Origin: CAZMGD01 sp964565705
GTDB taxonomy: Bacteria; Actinomycetota; Acidimicrobiia; Acidimicrobiales; Ilumatobacteraceae
Direction: 5' to 3'
Length of the DNA stretch: 64,000 nucleotides
Assembly: GCA_964565705.1 (NCBI GenBank)
Contig: CAZMGD010000003.1
Span: 1 to 64,000, forward strand
Position 1 is the first letter of the stretch. Each line of letters starts with the position of its first letter. This document shows, piece after piece, positions 59,923 through 64,000 of the stretch. The position numbers and the translations under genes are program-made. The notes under the pieces were generated by a model. The model worked only from the letters and a program-made list of their open reading frames with translations. It had not been told where the DNA came from and did no database searches.

Positions 59923-60333
59923 ATGCCGGTCGCGTTCAACCACACGATCGTTCACGCCCGCGACGCGATGGAGTCCGCCACGTTCTTCAGCGAGATGCTG
60001 GGTCTCGACGCACCACGTCGCTTCGGCCCGTTCCTCGCCGTCGCCGTCGAGCACGGTGCGACGTTCGACTTCGCCCAGGTCGCAGACGGGGAGACCGTCC
60101 ACCCCCAGCACTACGCGTTCCTCGTGACGGAGGACGACTTCGACAGCATCTACCGCCGAATCGTCGAGCGCGGGATCGAGCACTACCCCGAGCCGCACTT
60201 CGGGCGGACGAACGAGATCAACCACAACGACGGCGGCCGCGGCGTCTACTGGTGTGACCCGAGCGGGCACTTCCTCGAGATCCTGACCGTGCCGTATGGG
60301 GGATGGCCACCGGGGTCGAGCCGCACGCCCTGA
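59923..60333 (+). CDS. VOC-family (glyoxalase-like) protein
   Basis: 136 residues, one VOC double-module: FNHTIVHARDAMESATFFSEML, FAVEHGATFDFAQ-like centre (LAVAVEHGATFDFAQV), HYAFLVTEDDFDSIY and VYWCDPSGHFLEILTVPYGG. His and Glu positions usual for metal binding are kept (NHTIVHA, HFLEILT). Short single-domain members range from glyoxalases to resistance proteins. Converges on the sigma factor gene. Confidence 0.82.
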   Translation: MPVAFNHTIVHARDAMESATFFSEMLGLDAPRRFGPFLAVAVEHGATFDFAQVADGETVHPQHYAFLVTEDDFDSIYRRIVERGIEHYPEPHFGRTNEINHNDGGRGVYWCDPSGHFLEILTVPYGGWPPGSSRTP

Positions 60334-60339
60334 CCGCCG

Positions 60340-61497
60340 TCAGCGCGCGTGGCGGAGGATCTGGTTGACCCGCGCGGCCTGTCTCGTCTGGTGGTCGCGT
60401 TCTGCGAGGTTCGGGGCGTTGCGGGCTGCCTCTGCGTAGAGACGGGCAGCGCGCTCGAGATCACCGTTGCGCTCGTGGAGGTACGCGGCGACCGCTTCGC
60501 GGCGCGGGATGTGTTCGGCGACCTCGGCAAGCGCGGCCAACCCCGCGGGCGCGCCGTCTGCCTCGCCGATCGCGACCGCACGGTTGAGCCGCACGATCGG
60601 GGTGTCGGCGAACCGGAGCAGCTCGTCGTACCACTCCACGATCTGCACCCAGTCGGTCTCCTCGAAGCGCGACGCGTCGGCATGGAGCGCAGCGATCGCC
60701 GCTTGCGACTGGTACTCGCCGAGCTGATCGCGGGCCAGGGCGGCCTGGATGATGGCGATCCCCTCGGCGATCAGCTCGGTGTCCCACCGCGTGCGGTCCT
60801 GTTCGGCGAGCGGCACGATCCTTCCGTCCAGTCCGGTGCGGCTGCGCCGCCGCGAGTGGTGCAGCAGCATCAGCGCCAGCAGCCCCTCGACCTCGGGGAG
60901 GTCGGCCAGTGCCCGGAGCTGGCGGGTGAGCCGGATCGCCTCGGCCGCGAGATCGACGTCGCCCGAGTAGCCCTCGTTGAAGACCAGGTAGAGCACGCGC
61001 ATCACCGTGCGCGGGTCGCCAGGTTGTCCGAGACCGACGTTGCCGAGCGTGCGCTTCGCCCGGCTGATGCGCTGGGCCATGGTGCGCTCGGGCACCAGGT
61101 AGGCCTGGGCGATCTGACGGGTCGTGAGCCCGCCCACCGCCCGCAACGTCAGCGCGACCGCCGACGAAGGAGTCAGATCGGGATGGGCGCAGAGGAAGTA
61201 GAGGTCCAAGGTGTCGTCCCCGCCGACCGCCGCACCCGTCGGCGGCTCGGTGTCGACGCGGACCTCGCGAGCCCGGCGAGCGGAGCCGGACCGCGCCATG
61301 TCGATGAAGGAGCGCCAGGCGACGGTGACGAGCCATGCCTGAGGGTCGAGCGGGGGCCCGGTCTGCCAGGTCGAGAGCGCACGGATGAGCGCCTCCTGGA
61401 CGGCGTCCTCGGCCGTCGCGAAGTCCGCACCGCGACGGACGAGGACGCTCAGCACCCGCGGGACGAGCTCGCGCAGCTCGGCCTCGTCCACGCTCAC
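60340..61497 (-). CDS. ECF sigma factor, ECF42-like with long C-terminal extension
   Basis: 385 residues. Sigma-2 region: FATAEDAVQEALIRALSTW and PQAWLVTVAWRSFIDMARS; sigma-4: LTTRQIAQAYLVPERTMAQRISRAKRTL. A roughly 200-residue helical extension follows (VLYLVFNEGYSGD, AIAALHADASRFEETDW, DTPIVRLNRAVAIGEADG), typical of this group, in place of an anti-sigma factor. Start GTG 61497 overlaps the stop of the YCII gene (GTGA). The linkage of this sigma type with YCII/DGPF proteins is well known, though the signal is not. Confidence 0.9.
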   Translation of the reverse strand: MSVDEAELRELVPRVLSVLVRRGADFATAEDAVQEALIRALSTWQTGPPLDPQAWLVTVAWRSFIDMARSGSARRAREVRVDTEPPTGAAVGGDDTLDLYFLCAHPDLTPSSAVALTLRAVGGLTTRQIAQAYLVPERTMAQRISRAKRTLGNVGLGQPGDPRTVMRVLYLVFNEGYSGDVDLAAEAIRLTRQLRALADLPEVEGLLALMLLHHSRRRSRTGLDGRIVPLAEQDRTRWDTELIAEGIAIIQAALARDQLGEYQSQAAIAALHADASRFEETDWVQIVEWYDELLRFADTPIVRLNRAVAIGEADGAPAGLAALAEVAEHIPRREAVAAYLHERNGDLERAARLYAEAARNAPNLAERDHQTRQAARVNQILRHAR

Positions 61498-61901
61498 TCG
61501 GCCACGGTGGGCGGTGCCGTGAGGAACGGTCGGACCTCCAACCATTCGTGGATCGGCTTCCCACCGGCGCCCGGCGCTGCCGACAGCTCGCCAGCGAGCT
61601 CGATCGCTCGGTCGTGGCTGTCGACGTCGATGACCATCCATCCGGCAATGAGATCCTTGGTCTCGGCGAATGGTCCATCGGTCACCGGTGGCCGCCCCTC
61701 ACCGTCGGAGCGGACCCACAGGCCGTCGGGCGACAGGGCCTGCCCGTCGACGAACTCGCCGGTGTCCTCGAGCCGGGCGGCGAAGTCGTTCATGTACCGG
61801 ATGTGGGCCTCGACCTCCTCGGGCGTCCACTGATCCATCGGCACGTCGTTGTCCGGCGCCGGCGCGCCTCGGTAGTGCTTGAGCAACAGGTACTTGGCCA
61901 T
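61494..61901 (-). CDS. YCII-related DGPF-domain protein
   Basis: 135 residues: YLLLKHYRGAPAPDNDVPMD, MNDFAARLEDTGEFVDGQALS and the name motif VTDGPFAETKDLIAGWMVIDV. Such proteins are encoded beside ECF42-type sigma factors and may sense or process a small molecule. ATG 61901 follows a GAGGAGAA ribosome site. It is first in a two-gene operon with the sigma factor. Confidence 0.92.
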   Translation of the reverse strand: MAKYLLLKHYRGAPAPDNDVPMDQWTPEEVEAHIRYMNDFAARLEDTGEFVDGQALSPDGLWVRSDGEGRPPVTDGPFAETKDLIAGWMVIDVDSHDRAIELAGELSAAPGAGGKPIHEWLEVRPFLTAPPTVAE

Positions 61902-62059
61902 CGTGTTCTCCTCGTGTGACGACGGCCCGCTGGCCGCGTCCACCCCTGGGACGGAGCAAGGTGTCCATTCTCGACATCGTCCATCCTGGCAAGGGCATCT
62001 CGATGGGGTCGATTGCCGGCCCCGACAGGACGAGGCGTGTCGCGCTCGCCGGCCGAACC

Positions 62060-62235
62060 GTGTCGAACACGAGGGCGAGGCGAGTCGGCCTGTCTCGGAC
62101 GGCCTACCTCCGGCGGGCACTGAGCGCGAGCACGTCCTCGACGGGCATCCGGTGACGCTCGACCACCTCGCGCGGGCGGCCCACCTCGCTGCAGATCTCG
62201 ACGACCCCGATGTGATGTCCGACGCCTGGTCGTGA
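62060..62235 (+). pseudogene. Decayed VapB-type antitoxin
   Basis: The frame from GTG 62060 reads VSNTRARRVGLSRTAYLRRA and stops at 62153-62155; the rest of the antitoxin (VTLDHLARAAHLAADLDDPD, then VMSDAWS) continues in another frame from about 62152 to 62235. Part of the N-terminal domain also seems lost, since typical VapB has some 15 residues between the start and RARR. Two lesions thus make it a broken remnant. Its stop overlaps the VapC remnant start. Confidence 0.7.
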
Positions 62236-62469
62236 CGACCTGGCTCATCGACAAGTCGGCGATCGGGCGGCTTCAGGATCGAGGACCGCGCGCTCGAGGT
62301 CCAGTCAGCGCTCGCAGATCGTGGGCAGCACCGCGCCCCGTCGATTCCGGACCTGCCGATCGCCGCAACGGCCGAGCTTGCCAGGCTCACCGTCCTTCAC
62401 GTCGACAAGGACTTCGAGCTGATCGCGTCGCTCACCCAGCAGCCGGTCGAGCGCCCCGACGTCGCGTGA
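62232..62469 (+). pseudogene. Decayed VapC-type PIN toxin with internal deletion
   Basis: Starts [15 protein letters not shown], the PIN N-terminus with its first Asp, then jumps with a frame change into [34 protein letters not shown] and [16 protein letters not shown], the C-terminal third with the later acidic residues. About 50 residues in the middle are missing. The remainder runs to TGA 62467-62469. No active PIN nuclease can come from it. Confidence 0.75.
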
Positions 62470-62530
62470 CGACCCAGTCGGCGTTCAGCGAGGGTTGCCG
62501 GCAGTGGCATGTGGATGGCATGATCGTGGC

Positions 62531-62767
62531 ATGCCACGAACCCGACTGAGCACCACGGTCGACGGAGAACTTCTCGACCACGTTCGGCAGATGCGGGTCG
62601 GAGCCAGCGATGCCGAGCTCGTCGACGAGGCGTTGGCGGCGCTCCTCGCCCGGCATCGGGCTGCGGAGATCGACGCGTCATATGCGGCGACGTACGCCGC
62701 GCATCCCCTGGACGAGCCCGATGAGTGGGGCGATCTCGAGTCCTTCCGGGCCGCTGTCTCACGATGA
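62531..62767 (+). CDS. Ribbon-helix-helix type antitoxin (MazE-like partner)
   Basis: 78 residues: [20 protein letters not shown] and [20 protein letters not shown] form a likely ribbon-helix-helix DNA-binding part; the acidic tail ([18 protein letters not shown]) would bind the toxin. Its TGA overlaps the toxin ATG (ATGA). Expected to repress its own promoter together with the toxin; a short imperfect palindrome upstream, GGCATGTGGATGGCATGATCGTGGCATGCC-like, is not resolved enough to call. Confidence 0.8.
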   Translation: MPRTRLSTTVDGELLDHVRQMRVGASDAELVDEALAALLARHRAAEIDASYAATYAAHPLDEPDEWGDLESFRAAVSR

Positions 62768-63090
62768 CCGACCTCCCTCGTCGTGGTGAGGTGTGGTGGT
62801 GTGAGCCGCCCGAGATCGGTCGACGTCCCATCGTGGTGCTCTCGCGGGATGCAGCCATTCCGCGGCTGCGCCGGGCGCTGATCGCTCCGTGCACGACGAC
62901 GATCCGCGGTCTGGCGAGCGAGGTGGTGTTGGAACCCGGGCAGGACCCGGTGCCCCGGAAGAGCGCCGTGAACCTCGACTCGGTGGAGTCGGTGTCGGTG
63001 GGGTTGCTCGTCGAGCGAATCGGTCGGGTCAGCGACACACGGATGGGGGAGATCTGCGCCGCGCTCGAGGTGGCGACCGACTGTCGGTGA
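62764..63090 (+). CDS. MazF/PemK-type toxin
   Basis: 108 residues: [58 protein letters not shown] and [20 protein letters not shown], the usual landmarks of MazF RNases that cut single-stranded RNA at short motifs. Translationally coupled to the antitoxin. Appears intact, in contrast to the adjacent vapBC remnant. Confidence 0.9.
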   Translation: MTDLPRRGEVWWCEPPEIGRRPIVVLSRDAAIPRLRRALIAPCTTTIRGLASEVVLEPGQDPVPRKSAVNLDSVESVSVGLLVERIGRVSDTRMGEICAALEVATDCR

Positions 63091-63133
63091 TGGTGCTGCC
63101 CCCGGGTGCCGTCTCGCCGATGCCCCGGGAACA

Positions 63134-64000
63134 TCACGGCGGCGCGCGGCCGTGGAGGAACTTGTCGCGGTTGTGGGAGGTGCACTGGAGGCGGCCGTTC
63201 TCGTAGGAGGTGGGCCCGCCGTCCTCGACGGGGATGATGTGGTCGACGTCGCAGTGGGCGATGGGCTCGTCGCATCCGGCGGGGTGGGTGCAGTGGCGGT
63301 CGCGGACCTGGATGGCTCGGCGGAGCCACCCGCGGAACGTGCGCTGATCCGACACACCGAGCAGGTGCTTCGCATCGTCGAACACGAAGCTCTGCACCTC
63401 GGTCGCGGAGAGGTGGGGCACGACCAGCCCGGGCGTGACGACCGTCCCCGACGACAACTGGCAGAGGCGGGCCACCGTCTCGGTGCCGGCCAGGATGCAG
63501 ACCAGTGGCTCCGGGCGCCGACCGCTGGCGGGCGCGGTGTGGGCCCGCACCGCCATCTCGACGAGTGCTGCCGCCCGCCGAGCAACCTGGGAGCGCTTCA
63601 CGCCGTCGCGCCGGTCGGCTCGGTACAGGTCGTGCTCGATGCGGCGCAGCGCTTCGCGGAACATCGCACCGCCGACGGGATCGAGCGCGCCACGGAGGTG
63701 CACCGTGCCCTCGAAGGTCTCGGTCGCGGTCAGCGATGTGGCATCGAGCAGGTCGCGCCCTGCACGTTCGCAGCCGTCGGGATCGACTCGGTGGCACCAG
63801 TACTGCACGATCTGCTTGACCTCGGCGAAGCGCATCGTCCTGCACTGGGTGAGCATCCAGTCCTCGTCACCGGCGAACGCCGACGAGCGCACCTCGTTGC
63901 TGTTCGCCTTCGCCAGCAGGTCGACGTGCGCGCCGGAGATCGCCCCGTGTTGCAAAGCGTCGAGCGTCGCCGGCATCGTCCGCAGCGCCTTGGCCCGGCG
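63134..64000 (-). CDS. DUF222 / HNH endonuclease-domain protein, 5' end outside window
   Basis: The 288 visible residues are the C-terminal part of an actinobacterial DUF222-HNH protein. DUF222 is seen in AISGAHVDLLAKANSNEVRS and LRGALDPVGGAMFREALRRIE; the HNH domain has CTHPAGCDEPIAHCDVDHII, PVEDGGPTSYENGRLQCTSH and NRDK. Such genes are often multi-copy and associated with mobile elements in this phylum. The frame stays open to base 64000, so the true start is further upstream. Confidence 0.92.
   Translation of the reverse strand, partial: RRAKALRTMPATLDALQHGAISGAHVDLLAKANSNEVRSSAFAGDEDWMLTQCRTMRFAEVKQIVQYWCHRVDPDGCERAGRDLLDATSLTATETFEGTVHLRGALDPVGGAMFREALRRIEHDLYRADRRDGVKRSQVARRAAALVEMAVRAHTAPASGRRPEPLVCILAGTETVARLCQLSSGTVVTPGLVVPHLSATEVQSFVFDDAKHLLGVSDQRTFRGWLRRAIQVRDRHCTHPAGCDEPIAHCDVDHIIPVEDGGPTSYENGRLQCTSHNRDKFLHGRAPP

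Overview
The window is GC-rich (roughly 70 percent by eye), uses many GTG/TTG starts, and is packed with short-overlap operons, so it is almost certainly chromosomal DNA of an Actinomycetota. F420-type LLM oxidoreductases, a glucosyl-3-phosphoglycerate synthase next to a FolP2-like gene (the mycobacterial Rv1207-Rv1208 arrangement), many CoA-ester catabolism genes and a DUF222/HNH endonuclease fit a non-mycobacterial lineage such as Acidimicrobiia; that placement is inference. I saw no rRNA, tRNA, CRISPR, prophage or insertion sequence.

Layout. 1-7.4 kb: housekeeping (TrpB2 fragment, folBK fusion, divergent DHPS-like gene, gpgS, pyrimidine reductase, LLM oxidoreductase, Nudix, ThrH-like phosphatase, folE). 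7.4-12.2 kb: two 56-bp palindromic repeats, then CoA-transferase/ALDH divergent from an amidohydrolase. 12.3-20 kb: RecQ-type helicase, LigB-type DNA ligase, a ferritin-like cargo plus encapsulin nanocompartment, enoyl-CoA hydratase and an Old Yellow Enzyme. 20-44 kb: a large CoA-ester/beta-oxidation region (LLM oxidoreductases, TetR regulator, two acyl-CoA dehydrogenase pairs, SDRs, alcohol dehydrogenase, acyl-CoA ligase, hydratase, DUF35 plus thiolases), interrupted by Uma2, GGT, SSB-like, a DD-carboxypeptidase lipoprotein and an HtrA-like protease. 44-60 kb: a ring-degradation type region (epoxide-hydrolase-like, KstD-like flavoprotein, MarR, class III and class I extradiol dioxygenases, two amidohydrolases, P450, LLM, indolepyruvate ferredoxin oxidoreductase, SDR, DapB-like dehydrogenase, SnoaL-like). 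60-64 kb: ECF sigma/YCII pair, a decayed vapBC, an intact MazEF-like pair and a DUF222/HNH fragment.

How it works together. Seven copies of one 17-bp palindrome, TCTGACgNNNcGTCAGA, lie in front of the units of the 7-44 kb catabolic genes, including one just upstream of the TetR gene; this looks like a local self-controlled regulon for activation and beta-oxidation of an unidentified carboxylic acid. A second, TTGA-TCAA type palindrome lies at three promoters of the 45-60 kb ring-degradation genes, with a MarR gene in their midst. The two regions carry paralogous amidohydrolases and LLM oxidoreductases, so they may be related routes. The second region, with P450, LLM and a 1156-residue 2-oxoacid:ferredoxin oxidoreductase in one translationally coupled operon, is the best candidate for an undescribed pathway.
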